Source of the DNA: an uncultured Prevotellaceae bacterium
Lineage (GTDB): Bacteria > Bacteroidota > Bacteroidia > Bacteroidales > Bacteroidaceae
Assembly (NCBI GenBank): GCA_946410305.1
Contig: CAMJZV010000010.1
Coordinates: forward strand, 33,660 to 97,659
Direction of reading: 5' to 3'
DNA: 64,000 bases
Shown one piece after another: positions 1 through 5,978 of this stretch. Below the pieces are notes generated by a model that made no database searches, had not been told where the DNA came from, and worked only from the letters and a program-made list of their open reading frames with translations. Both the position numbers and the translations under genes were made by a program. How positions within the stretch are numbered: position 1 is the first letter of the stretch; the number at the start of each line of letters is the position of its first letter.

Positions 1-376
1 TTTCGGCAAAACGCTCACCGTTTTTTGGCGAGACAGCTGTTCTCGCAGCCGTATCACCCTTCTGCCATCAGCCCTCAGCCATCACACCCCTGTGGAAGCA
101 CTGTGAAAGCAATGTGAAACGTCCGCGCACACGCGAAACGCCCAGAACCTCTTTAAATAAAGGACTTTTGGTGTCCCCGTGGAAGGTGGAATCATATTTT
201 TGAAAACCACACAGCGCGCGCACGCGCGTACCTAATTATAAGGTTTTCGAAAAATGGGGTCGGAGATGTTTTCGTTGCTTAAAGTGGATCACTCGGATTG
301 CAACGCCACACTCTCGAAGAGAGAACCGACCCGCCTTTTTTATGGAGTAAGAGATGAATATTTTTCTTCCAATATA
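1..376. other. Left-edge region with no supported gene
   Basis: I see no gene I can support here. Frame 1 is open from the window edge to a stop at 115-117, but the Ser/Pro/His-rich reading has no recognisable domain, so it could be the end of a gene lying outside the window or chance. At 214-231 there is an 18-nt strictly alternating purine-pyrimidine tract made mostly of GC steps. The first copy of the 23-bp direct repeat that flanks the toxin-antitoxin cassette begins at 254. Confidence 0.5.
254..276 (+). repeat. 23-bp direct repeat, left copy
   Basis: These 23 bases recur identically and in the same orientation at 1088-1110. The two copies enclose the complete higB-higA pair together with the higB promoter and little else, so they look like the ends or the target duplication of an inserted cassette. 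The repeat contains an in-frame ATG that extends the toxin reading frame upstream, but I do not use it as the start. Confidence 0.8.
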
Positions 377-408
377 TTTGGAGATTTGGAAGAAATTAAT
401 TACTTTTG
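377..408 (+). promoter_or_regulatory. Promoter of higBA
   Basis: A TTTG at 377-380 is followed after 20 nt by TACTTTTG at 401-408, matching the Bacteroidetes sigma consensus TTTG-N19-21-TAnnTTTG. Transcription should start near 411-413, almost exactly at the ATG at 413, so the toxin message would be leaderless or nearly so. This also argues against the upstream ATG at 254 as the start. Confidence 0.7.
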
Positions 409-412
409 CAGC

Positions 413-778
413 ATGAACGATGATATTAGGGAAACTTACCACTCTGCGGAGTACGATGAATACTACGCCAGCCTCGATGCTAAGACAAAGGCGAAGTACG
501 ATTACGTGGAGACGATTATAAAGACACAATATGTTGTCAACAAGAAGTTCGTGAAGAATCTCGAAGGAACGGAGTTCTATGAGGCACGTATCTCTGTGGG
601 TACCAACGAGCACCGCACGATAGTATTTGCTGTTGATTCCTATTCGTTCATGGAGAGTAAACGGGTGCTTTTCTTGAATTCATTCTTGAAAAAGGACACC
701 AAGCAATATAAGGGTGAGATAGAAACCGCCCGTCAGATTTTGAACAAATATATCCAAGGAGGACAAGAAGATGATTAA
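413..778 (+). CDS. higB: HigB/RelE-type toxin
   Basis: This 121-aa protein resembles the phage Gp49/HigB branch of the RelE/ParE toxin superfamily, mRNA-cleaving ribosome-dependent RNases. The visible pattern fits: an N-terminal helical segment, a central stretch reading FYEARISVGTNEHRTIVFAV that corresponds to the core strands, and a basic C-terminal helix. The reading frame is open back to 254, but I start at 413 because a consensus promoter ends at 408 and family members begin here. The stop overlaps the start of the antitoxin by 8 bp. Toxin-first order is typical of HigBA. The family is fairly sure; activity is inferred. Confidence 0.85.
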   Translation: MNDDIRETYHSAEYDEYYASLDAKTKAKYDYVETIIKTQYVVNKKFVKNLEGTEFYEARISVGTNEHRTIVFAVDSYSFMESKRVLFLNSFLKKDTKQYKGEIETARQILNKYIQGGQEDD

Positions 779-1082
779 GCTTAACGAAAAGAAACTTGCC
801 GGACTGAAAACCGGTTCACAGCATTTGGCAGAGACGTATGGTGAGAAGGGAACTCCTAGCCGTGAGGAGTTTGAGGCAAAGGCCAAGGCTTGGTACTATG
901 CCGAGTTGCTACGTGACGAGCGCAAACGTCAGAAACTGACCCAACAACAGTTGGGGGAGCGCATCGGTAAGAAGCGCGAGTATATTTCTTCGCTTGAACA
1001 GGGACAGACTGATATGCAGCTCTCTACGTTTATGCTTATTGCGAACGCATTAGGACTACGATTCTCCTTGGTCGTTGGCTAA
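771..1082 (+). CDS. higA: HigA-type Xre antitoxin
   Basis: This 103-aa protein has a helix-turn-helix of the Xre/HTH_3 type in its C-terminal half, where LTQQQLGERIGKKREYISSL carries the turn and recognition helix. The N-terminal half, roughly residues 1-50, is charged and helical and probably contacts the toxin. It starts inside the end of higB, with an AGGAGG-like tract about 10 nt upstream, so the two are translationally coupled. By analogy with other HigA proteins it should neutralise the toxin and repress the promoter at 377-408. No frameshift or truncation is seen, so the pair appears functional. Confidence 0.87.
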   Translation: MIKLNEKKLAGLKTGSQHLAETYGEKGTPSREEFEAKAKAWYYAELLRDERKRQKLTQQQLGERIGKKREYISSLEQGQTDMQLSTFMLIANALGLRFSLVVG

Positions 1083-1087
1083 GAAAG

Positions 1088-1110
1088 ATGGGGTCGGAGA
1101 TGTTTTCGTT
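1088..1110 (+). repeat. 23-bp direct repeat, right copy
   Basis: This is identical to 254-276 and begins 6 bp after the higA stop codon. Sequences beyond the two copies differ, so the similarity is confined to the repeat. Confidence 0.8.
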
Positions 1111-1156
1111 CAACGGACTGTCAAGGCTTTCTTTAGGGATATACTGGATTTGATTT

Positions 1157-1202
1157 AAAAAAATTCGGGGACGAAGCATACGAAAGTGCTTCGTCCCCGA
1201 AT
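1157..1202 (-). terminator. Intrinsic terminator for the minus-strand secreted gene
   Basis: A perfect 16-bp stem pairs 1163-1178 with 1187-1202 across an 8-nt loop. It is followed on the minus strand by seven T residues (plus-strand A tract at 1157-1163). It would end transcripts of the secreted-protein gene at 1333-2274 and also separates it from the convergent higBA operon. Confidence 0.9.
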
Positions 1203-1224
1203 GATATTGGGTGTAAGAATGTTT

Positions 1225-1350
1225 ACTTAATCACGACCTTGAACTGCGTTCGAGTTCGTTCTCTGACCTAAAGGTACAGAGTGTGGCGTTGCATTCACGT
1301 TCGATAAAGCATGAGCGAGCTCTGCTTTATTCTCACTTAATCACGACCTT
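1225..1350 (-). repeat. 94-bp segment bracketed by 16-bp direct repeats
   Basis: Sixteen bases at 1225-1240 recur exactly at 1335-1350. The right copy encodes the last residues, KVVIK, of the secreted protein ending at 1333. The left copy could encode the same residues followed by TAA. The 94 bp between them (1241-1334) contain the 37-bp dispersed repeat at 1259-1295. The arrangement looks like an insertion or slippage event that duplicated the 3-prime end of the gene. Confidence 0.65.
1259..1295 (+). repeat. 37-bp dispersed repeat, copy A
   Basis: These 37 bases are identical to 4194-4230. A core hairpin at 1261-1281 pairs CTCTG with CAGAG and ACCT with AGGT, with one bulged A. A 16-base part of the repeat occurs inverted at 299-314. 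This copy lies in the 3-prime untranslated region of the gene at 1333-2274. Confidence 0.8.
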
Positions 1351-2274
1351 TTTGCCGTTCTTAACATAGACACCAGCCTTGGTTGGCTTGCCATTCAATG
1401 GGCGGCCGCTCAGGTCATACCAATTGGCATTCTCTGCGGAGACTGCCTTCGCGTTGCTGATGCCTGTAGCGGCTTCAACTGTCAGTGAATACTGTGCCGT
1501 CTTCGTGGCGTAGGTGTAGTTGGTGCCGTCAGCGACTGTGGCGGTGATGGTGGCCTCGCCAGAGCCGACGATGTGTATCAGGCCTGTCTCGCTGTTCACG
1601 GTGGCTACGCTCTCGTTGTTCGATGTGTAGGTCACAGTGCCATTGCCAGTGTTCGTCAGGTCGTTGGTGAAGTCTGCGTCACCGTATGTTTTGCTCACGC
1701 TGGCAGTCTCGTAACTGATGGTGGCGGCAGCCTTCGCGATGGTGAAGTCAGCCGTTGCCGTGCCGTCAACATAGTCGTCGGTCTCGGCCACGGTGGCGCG
1801 GACGGTGTATTCGCCGGCATCTGTCGGAACGTCGGTGCTGTAGCTGTCGTCTGCAGCACCCTTCTTCTTGTATTCGAAGGTCACTGCACCGCTGCCTTCG
1901 TTACCGCTGACAGCAGGTGTGTTTGCGGTTGCGCCGAATGTCCAGCCCTCGATATTGACGGTGAGTGTCAGGTCTGCCTTGTACTCCACCTCCAGCTCCA
2001 CGTCGAAGGCGGGAGTTGCGGCGAGCGTCCACGTGCCGTCGGGGTTCTTGGTCAGCTCAACGCCCTCGGTGTAGGCGGCCTCTTCCATTTCGGCCACTTC
2101 CTCGTCGGTGTAGTATGTCACTTCCAGCTCGACGTCGTATTCGGGCATTGTGCTGAGTGTCCACACCGTACCGTCGGCACTGGGCGTGAGGTCGATGGGG
2201 TCAGGGTCTTGTGCCCATGCGCCCGTCGCCACTGTCAGCAGCAGTGCCATGATGTATAGAAATCGATGTTTCAT
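1333..2274 (-). CDS. Secreted MBG/Big2-like surface protein
   Basis: This 313-aa protein has a clear signal peptide (charged MKH start, hydrophobic core, AWAQ cleavage region at residues 19-22). Residues about 30-95 contain two degenerate copies of a unit around TWTLAATPAFDVELEVEY. They are followed by an MBG/YDG-like beta domain (about 105-180) and a bacterial Ig-like Big2 segment (about 185-265). The tail around LSGRPLNGKPTKAGVYVKNG and ending KKVVIK resembles the C-terminal domains of Bacteroidetes exported proteins of the T9SS sorting type. It is probably a cell-surface or extracellular protein; its ligand is unknown. The 3-prime end shows a duplication (see repeat entry). Confidence 0.75.
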   Translation of the reverse strand: MKHRFLYIMALLLTVATGAWAQDPDPIDLTPSADGTVWTLSTMPEYDVELEVTYYTDEEVAEMEEAAYTEGVELTKNPDGTWTLAATPAFDVELEVEYKADLTLTVNIEGWTFGATANTPAVSGNEGSGAVTFEYKKKGAADDSYSTDVPTDAGEYTVRATVAETDDYVDGTATADFTIAKAAATISYETASVSKTYGDADFTNDLTNTGNGTVTYTSNNESVATVNSETGLIHIVGSGEATITATVADGTNYTYATKTAQYSLTVEAATGISNAKAVSAENANWYDLSGRPLNGKPTKAGVYVKNGKKVVIK

Positions 2275-2532
2275 TGTTCTTTAATGTTTTAATTTTATGT
2301 TAATTCTTTTGTCTGACGGCTCTGATATGGCGATGCCTGGGTGTCGGTGCCTGGGTGTGGCATGACGGGTATGTCCATGTTTTCCGAGTCGTCCTTTTTT
2401 CTGAATCTGTTGTTCTTTCGTGCGGGGAGGCCGCCCTCTCCGTGGGGGCTGTGCGGGCGGGGTTCCGCCGTGCACGGGGCCTCTCTGACGAATCAGAGAA
2501 CCGTCCATTGATCACTAATCCGCCCGAGCGGG
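2275..2532. other. Intergenic spacer with UUCG hairpin
   Basis: There is no supported gene in this 258-bp spacer; apparent short ORFs lack domains. On the minus strand a 6-bp stem with a UUCG loop lies at 2483-2498 downstream of the secreted gene at 2533, but no U-tract follows, so I do not call it a terminator. A 13-nt unit is repeated in tandem near 2334-2360. Confidence 0.5.
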
Positions 2533-3141
2533 TTATTGCTTCTTCTTGGCCTTGACGCTCTTCACCTTCTTCGTGCCGTTGTACTTGACGGTGACCGCTG
2601 TGCCGGCTTCCAAGCCGGTGAGGGGCAGCGCCTGATACTCGCCTTCGCCGGCCTTGCCCTGCCAACTGGTGGCATCATCGGTGCCGTCGGCGAGGGTGAC
2701 GTCAACAGTAGTTGGCGTCACATAGCCATACACCTCAATCTTTTTTATACCCTTACTCCAATTATTGCCACCATCAATGGGTGTGCCATTTATTCTCGGC
2801 GTCTTATCCTCTTCTGTGGTTTCTACTACAAAGGGAGCTTCGCTGTCTGTAGCAGTACGATTGGCGTCGTCATAGAATATACATTTGGTGATGGTATATC
2901 CTTCGGCAGCGGTGACGGTTGCTATCCATCCGTATCCCCACCATCCCCAGTTAGCGAGGTATGCTGAGCTCCCTCCTGCAGTATAACTGAATGAAACGGT
3001 TGCCACATTCGCCGTGCTGTAGCTGGCTTGCTCTTTGGCAGTTGCCGTAATTGTGGTCAGCAGCGTTTCGGTCTGCGCCCACGCGCCCGTAGCTACTGCT
3101 GCGAGCAGCACGAGCATTGAAATAAATCTTTTCTTAATCAT
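2533..3141 (-). CDS. Small secreted protein, unknown function
   Basis: This 202-aa protein begins with a signal peptide (MIKKRF, a hydrophobic stretch, then ATGAWAQ). I choose the ATG at 3141 because it opens the signal peptide; the frame extends to a GTG at 3264 but that extension is Arg/Pro-rich and overlaps another ORF. The middle part is Ser/Thr/Tyr/Trp-rich and probably a beta-sandwich. The last 50 residues, with LPLTGLEAGTAVTVKY and a lysine-rich end, resemble tails I associate with exported Prevotella proteins. No catalytic motif is seen. It lies 38 bp after a small ORF on the same strand. Confidence 0.65.
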   Translation of the reverse strand: MIKKRFISMLVLLAAVATGAWAQTETLLTTITATAKEQASYSTANVATVSFSYTAGGSSAYLANWGWWGYGWIATVTAAEGYTITKCIFYDDANRTATDSEAPFVVETTEEDKTPRINGTPIDGGNNWSKGIKKIEVYGYVTPTTVDVTLADGTDDATSWQGKAGEGEYQALPLTGLEAGTAVTVKYNGTKKVKSVKAKKKQ

Positions 3142-3179
3142 AATTGAAAAAATTAATTTGTTAATATAAAAAATGATGT

Positions 3180-3350
3180 TTATAGACTGTCGAGGGGGAT
3201 GAGCCGGTACTCCTTGTTCACGTCCACGTCGTCGGTGGGGACGCACAGATACGCGACAAGGCACGCAGAAATTTCGAGTGTCGGTTCTTCTTTTGGTGTA
3301 GAAGATTCTTTACCATCTTTTTTTTCTCTAACTCCACCAACAATATTCAT
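3180..3350 (-). CDS. Hypothetical 56-aa protein
   Basis: An ATG at 3350 opens a 56-codon frame (N-terminus MNIVGGVREKKDGKES, C-terminus EYRLIPLDSL). It ends 38 bp before the start of the secreted protein at 3141. The second half uses codons with G or C in the third position almost throughout (ACC GAC GAC GTG GAC GTG), unlike the AT-rich flanks, which suggests real coding. The protein is acidic, has one Cys-containing hydrophobic patch, and matches no family I recognise. It may be a remnant of a larger gene. Confidence 0.45.
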   Translation of the reverse strand: MNIVGGVREKKDGKESSTPKEEPTLEISACLVAYLCVPTDDVDVNKEYRLIPLDSL

Positions 3351-3420
3351 ATAGCAAACAACTATTTTTGCCTACCGCTCCCCCAACTTCGGCGGTTCAA
3401 CATAGTAATTATATGGAAAC

Positions 3421-3459
3421 AAAAAGGGCGCGGGAGAAACTTTCTGTCGCTTATCCCGC
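3421..3459 (-). terminator. Intrinsic terminator of the candidate ncRNA
   Basis: The minus strand has GCGGGA (3454-3459) pairing with TCCCGC (3430-3435), extended by AA/TT pairs, and then a run of five T residues (plus-strand A tract 3421-3425). The stem begins at the last base of the closing helix of the proposed RNA. Confidence 0.75.
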
Positions 3460-3757
3460 TGTATAGGCCTTCGCATTGCCCCTTTATCAAGATAAGCAAC
3501 TCAGCCGGCCCACGCCATTGGGTATTATAATAGGTAATGCTTGAAGCCAATAATGACTTCATGGCATTAGGATATAATACACCTTACGTGGACGCTTCGT
3601 TGCGACTACCTTCCGATAAAGTTTCAAGTTGCGAAGTTGATACAGCAGAAGATAACGTTCTGAAAACGTCCTTCGAGGCCGGCCTTACAAACGGCTTGTG
3701 GCCTCTGTTCCATCGATGTCTTGACTTGCCCAGCCACACGTGGTCAGGCCTTGTCAG
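3421..3757 (-). ncRNA. Candidate structured non-coding RNA (~335 nt)
   Basis: The 5-prime end is set by a consensus promoter at 3761-3792 and the 3-prime end by the terminator at 3421-3459. No convincing ORF lies between. The ends pair: CUG 3755-3757 with CAG 3459-3461, and AGGCCU 3746-3751 with AGGCCU 3465-3470. Inside are hairpins 3675-3705 (GAGGCC/GGCCUC plus an inner ACAA/UUGU), 3648-3674 and 3595-3636 (CUUCG/CGAAG with an inner 5-bp stem). A long arm pairs 3587-3593 with 3508-3514 (7 bp), 3573-3580 with 3522-3529 (8 bp) and 3564-3569 with 3535-3540 (6 bp). A further hairpin lies at 3476-3499. I looked for RNase P, tmRNA and SRP signatures and did not find them; 6S was set aside on length. 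The function is unknown. Confidence 0.65.
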
Positions 3758-3760
3758 TTG

Positions 3761-3792
3761 CAAAGATATAGAATATAATCGTAACTTCCAAA
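3761..3792 (-). promoter_or_regulatory. Promoter of the candidate ncRNA
   Basis: On the minus strand TTTG (3789-3792) is followed by exactly 20 nt and TATCTTTG (3761-3768), a full match to the Bacteroidetes consensus. Predicted start is near 3757, the first base of the closing helix. Confidence 0.8.
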
Positions 3793-3803
3793 TAATTCGC
3801 GGG

Positions 3804-3837
3804 AAAAGTATTAGGACTGGCAATCGCCAGCCCTAAT
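3804..3837 (-). terminator. Intrinsic terminator after the 75-aa gene
   Basis: On the minus strand ATTAGG and CTGGC pair with GCCAG and CCTAAT (3810-3837) around a 4-nt loop, with one mismatch between the stem parts. A TTTT run (plus-strand 3804-3807) follows. It ends the transcript of the small gene at 3900-4127 and isolates the ncRNA promoter 12 bp further on. Confidence 0.85.
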
Positions 3838-3899
3838 GGTAGCAGGACAAATTCCTGTTAGAATCATTATGGATTATTCTCTATCCTATGGTTTTAATC

Positions 3900-4127
3900 T
3901 CAAAGCTCATAAAGCAACACTTCGGCACTGCGTGTTTTGACGTTTCCTTGCTTTAACCCATCAAGTTTAGAGAAGGCTTCTGTTAGCCCTTCCTTAATTT
4001 CTTGATCGCTCATGACCTCTTTGTTCTCTGGCTCTACAAGCCTTTCAGCCAACCATTTACGATTGCTGGCCGTAAGCGAAAGACCTTGGAGGTAAGTCCA
4101 AAGGTTGTTCATTGATACTGCATTCAT
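3900..4127 (-). CDS. Small helical protein, antitoxin-like
   Basis: This 75-aa protein reads MNAVSMNNLWTYLQGLSLTA at its start. The pattern of Leu/Trp residues followed by SNRKWLAERL recalls the small helical proteins that precede toxins in Bacteroidales accessory regions. No toxin partner lies on either side here. I start at 4127 (an ATG at 4112 is also possible) because the longer frame to 4178 runs into the leader repeat. It has its own consensus promoter, a leader of about 135 nt carrying the 37-bp repeat hairpin, and its own terminator. Function is not established; antitoxin is an inference from resemblance only. Confidence 0.55.
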   Translation of the reverse strand: MNAVSMNNLWTYLQGLSLTASNRKWLAERLVEPENKEVMSDQEIKEGLTEAFSKLDGLKQGNVKTRSAEVLLYEL

Positions 4128-4193
4128 ATCTGTGTCGTTTTTGTTTCTGTCTGCAAGGACGGTGCAAGCCGAACGCAATCGAGCTCGCTCGAA

Positions 4194-4230
4194 TTCTCTG
4201 ACCTAAAGGTACAGAGTGTGGCGTTGCATT
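4194..4230 (+). repeat. 37-bp dispersed repeat, copy B
   Basis: Identical to 1259-1295. It carries the same hairpin (4196-4216) and lies in the untranslated leader of the 75-aa gene, between its promoter (4267-4298) and start codon (4127). On the transcript it reads as the reverse complement. Confidence 0.8.
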
Positions 4231-4266
4231 ACTGAGGCGCCGCCCGTTCTCGCACGCTTTCGAGTG

Positions 4267-4298
4267 CAAATATAAGGACTTTTTCCGACACTTCCAAA
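4267..4298 (-). promoter_or_regulatory. Promoter of the 75-aa gene
   Basis: TTTG (4295-4298), 20 nt, then TATATTTG (4267-4274) on the minus strand, a full Bacteroidetes consensus. The predicted start near 4263 gives a leader of about 135 nt. Confidence 0.8.
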
Positions 4299-4380
4299 TT
4301 ATGATGAAGAAAAGTAGTCAATCATGGGGACTCTAATTGCCTGTCCCTCTGATTGCTCCCTGTAATTCTATCGTGATTGA

Positions 4381-4968
4381 TTATTTCCCATCTTGTATAA
4401 ACCCTATTCTACGCCTTGGCTTTTGCCTCGGTTCCTTGGATTGTAACTCTGCGAGGGCAGTGCTGATGGCATCGAGTTGCAAACGGGTGCTCTCGTTGAT
4501 GTCATTCTGGTCATGAAGAATATCTTCAATGTCCAGTTTCAATTCTTCAAAATCTTTGCGTAACTGGGCAACGTCGGCATTTACTTCTGGTTTAGGCAAA
4601 GAAGCTACCATACGACGAATAGCAACAAAAGCACGCATGATGGAGATATTTACGTCAATAGCGATGTCACTAGTAAGAATTCCAGATAGCATAGCAAGAC
4701 CTTGTTCTGTGAAAGCGTACGGCAATTTCCTGGTTCCGCCCCAATTTGATGTTCCATTTTGGAATATCAAGTCAGACTTTAGTCTGTTAAACTCATCCTT
4801 AGTTAGTTGAAACATAAAATCTGGTGGAAAACGTCTGATATTACGCTTTACTGCCTTATTCAAGTTACCAGTTGTTACTTGGTACAACTCAGCTAGGTCA
4901 CGGTCGAGCATCACACGTTGACCTCGTATCTCGTATATCTTGCTCTGGATAGTCTGTATTTCGTTCAT
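4381..4968 (-). CDS. ORF6N-domain DNA-binding protein
   Basis: This 195-aa protein has an N-terminal ORF6N domain (about residues 8-95). It is recognised from [20 protein letters not shown], then [17 protein letters not shown], then [18 protein letters not shown], the standard landmarks of the family. The C-terminal 90 residues are helical and charged, likely a coiled coil. ORF6N proteins are phage-derived and common in Bacteroidetes accessory DNA; their role is poorly known but DNA binding is assumed. I chose the ATG at 4968 over 5043 because a TACCTTTG -7 element sits at 4990-4997, inside the longer frame. Confidence 0.87.
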   Translation of the reverse strand: MNEIQTIQSKIYEIRGQRVMLDRDLAELYQVTTGNLNKAVKRNIRRFPPDFMFQLTKDEFNRLKSDLIFQNGTSNWGGTRKLPYAFTEQGLAMLSGILTSDIAIDVNISIMRAFVAIRRMVASLPKPEVNADVAQLRKDFEELKLDIEDILHDQNDINESTRLQLDAISTALAELQSKEPRQKPRRRIGFIQDGK

Positions 4969-4989
4969 CTTGTCTTTGATTCTCCAAAG

Positions 4990-4997
4990 CAAAGGTA
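4990..4997 (-). promoter_or_regulatory. -7 element upstream of the ORF6N gene
   Basis: TACCTTTG on the minus strand matches TAnnTTTG, with a start expected about 18 nt before the ATG at 4968. No good -33 TTTG is visible 20 nt upstream, so this is a partial match. Confidence 0.5.
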
Positions 4998-5091
4998 CAT
5001 AATAATTTGAACACTCCCGCTGATGATAAAAAATTTTAATCATTTATAACAAAGGATCATAGCAATCCCTGTGCTTCCGAATCCCATGGCT

Positions 5092-5268
5092 TCATTCTAC
5101 TCTGAAAGTGATAGGAATCATGTATTTGGTTCTGACAGCTTCTCCATTCAGCTTGCCAGGAGCCCATTTCGGCATACTGCTTACTACCCGTAGCGCTTCC
5201 TCGTCGAGAGACTGATAGACACTCTTCACGCCGTCTAGCGTGAACTCCAACTTCAGTTCTTGAAACAT
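5092..5268 (-). pseudogene. TonB C-terminal domain relic
   Basis: A 58-codon frame contains LDEEALRVVSSMPKWAPGK followed by LNGEAVRTKYMIPITFRVE. That is the end of a TonB C-terminal domain (the part that grips TonB box peptides of outer-membrane receptors). Full domains are about 80 residues and are joined to a long periplasmic linker and a membrane anchor. Here the first strand region is shortened (GVKSVYQSLDEEA lacks several residues before LDEEA) and everything upstream is missing. It has no promoter of its own that I can see. I interpret it as a decayed fragment. Confidence 0.7.
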
Positions 5269-5395
5269 TAATGTGAAATTTGGCGAATTTCGAATAACAA
5301 GAATCTAAAAGTGGATATTCATCCTATATGTCCTTTTCAGTTATATTTTATTCAGCCCATAGGCATTTTCGGTTTTAAGGGTTATACATTCTATA

Positions 5396-5687
5396 TTAGA
5401 ATATCGACTCAATAGTCTTGTCGACAATCTCATTAAAATACTTTTCTTTAATTGATCCGAGACGACGATAAATGTCGCGCTCAACGTATCCAGCAATTAT
5501 TTGGCATTTTACCAAACTAGGTTTGGCAAACGAATGGCCAATAAGCATTTCGTCAGTAAGTGGATATGAATACTGAGGATTGATTTTGTAGTTCATCGTT
5601 TGAAACGATAATTGCTGGATGAGGCTTGAAGGTTCCATCAGGGAAAAGGAAGTTGACCTCAACAATGTCTCTCTGATGGAACTTCAT
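5396..5687 (-). pseudogene. PemK/MazF-type toxin, frameshifted
   Basis: The frame opening at 5687 reads MKFHQRDIVEVNFLFPDG and then FKPHPAIIVSNDEL, the N-terminal barrel of PemK/MazF-family endoribonucleases. It hits a stop shortly after. From about 5590 the downstream frame continues with NPQYSYPLTDEML, then KPSLVKCQIIAGY and VERDIYRRLGSIKE, the C-terminal half. The join near 5575-5597 lacks the strand normally between these parts, so a deletion of a non-multiple of three explains both the gap and the frame change. Its start overlaps the stop of the upstream antitoxin-like gene as ATGA. The toxin is very probably inactive. Confidence 0.75.
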
Positions 5688-5893
5688 AGGTAACGCGCTA
5701 TTACGTGAGACATACTTTTCTTAGAGTGGCTCATAAAGGCCTCTCTTTCCTCAAGATAGGTCTCAGACTCCTTGTTGGTTTGTTCAGCAGGAGAGGTCGA
5801 CCGTTGAGTAAACAATCCTGTAGCAAGTAATGCGGCCAACTTGCGGCGGGCCAGGGCATTGTTTTGATTGTATGATAACGTAACTGTACACAT
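5684..5893 (-). CDS. Small antitoxin-like protein
   Basis: This 69-aa protein starts MCTVTLSYNQNNALARRKLA and ends in a helical LEEREAFMSHSKKSMSHVIA segment. The build (short beta strand, helix, then a flexible C-terminus) and the position fit small antitoxins of Bacteroidales PemK/MazF-type modules. Its TGA overlaps the ATG of the broken toxin (5684-5687), the usual coupling in such operons. A TATCTTTG -7 element lies at 5923-5930, about 30 nt upstream. The frame is intact although its partner is not. The antitoxin role is inferred. Confidence 0.65.
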   Translation of the reverse strand: MCTVTLSYNQNNALARRKLAALLATGLFTQRSTSPAEQTNKESETYLEEREAFMSHSKKSMSHVIARYL

Positions 5894-5922
5894 AATCTTA
5901 CTTGTAAGTAGGTTTCACATTG

Positions 5923-5930
5923 CAAAGATA
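5923..5930 (-). promoter_or_regulatory. -7 element upstream of the antitoxin-like gene
   Basis: TATCTTTG on the minus strand matches TAnnTTTG. The -33 position has no clear TTTG. The predicted leader is about 26 nt. Confidence 0.5.
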
Positions 5931-5978
5931 GAGAATAAATTTGTAACTTCACTAGTGTCCTGTTATATTCATTAAGGA

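Noticed and set aside
254..412. N-terminal extension of the toxin from the ATG at 254
   Set aside because: The consensus promoter at 377-408 lies inside it and family members start at the equivalent of 413.
1573..2259. 228-codon ORF on the plus strand
   Set aside because: Antisense to the secreted MBG/Big2-like gene, with Cys/Val/His-rich low-complexity content and no promoter.
3142..3264. GTG-initiated extension of the 202-aa secreted protein
   Set aside because: The extension is Arg/Pro-rich, overlaps the 56-aa ORF in another frame, and would bury the signal peptide.
3540..3578. Sigma70-like TTGAAG and TATAAT on the plus strand
   Set aside because: The spacing is 26 bp rather than 16-18, Bacteroidetes promoters use a different consensus, and both boxes fall within helices of the candidate RNA.
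3421..3757. Identity as RNase P RNA, tmRNA, SRP RNA or 6S RNA
   Set aside because: The conserved GGAAAGUCC core of RNase P, the tRNA-like end of tmRNA and the SRP tetraloop region were not found, and the length is wrong for SRP and 6S. A covariance-model search is needed to be certain.
3362..3836. Short ORFs on both strands (3362-3562 minus, 3537-3836 plus, 3584-3823 minus)
   Set aside because: They overlap each other and the region with a promoter, extensive helices and a terminator; none has a domain or coding-like codon use, so an RNA gene explains the region better.
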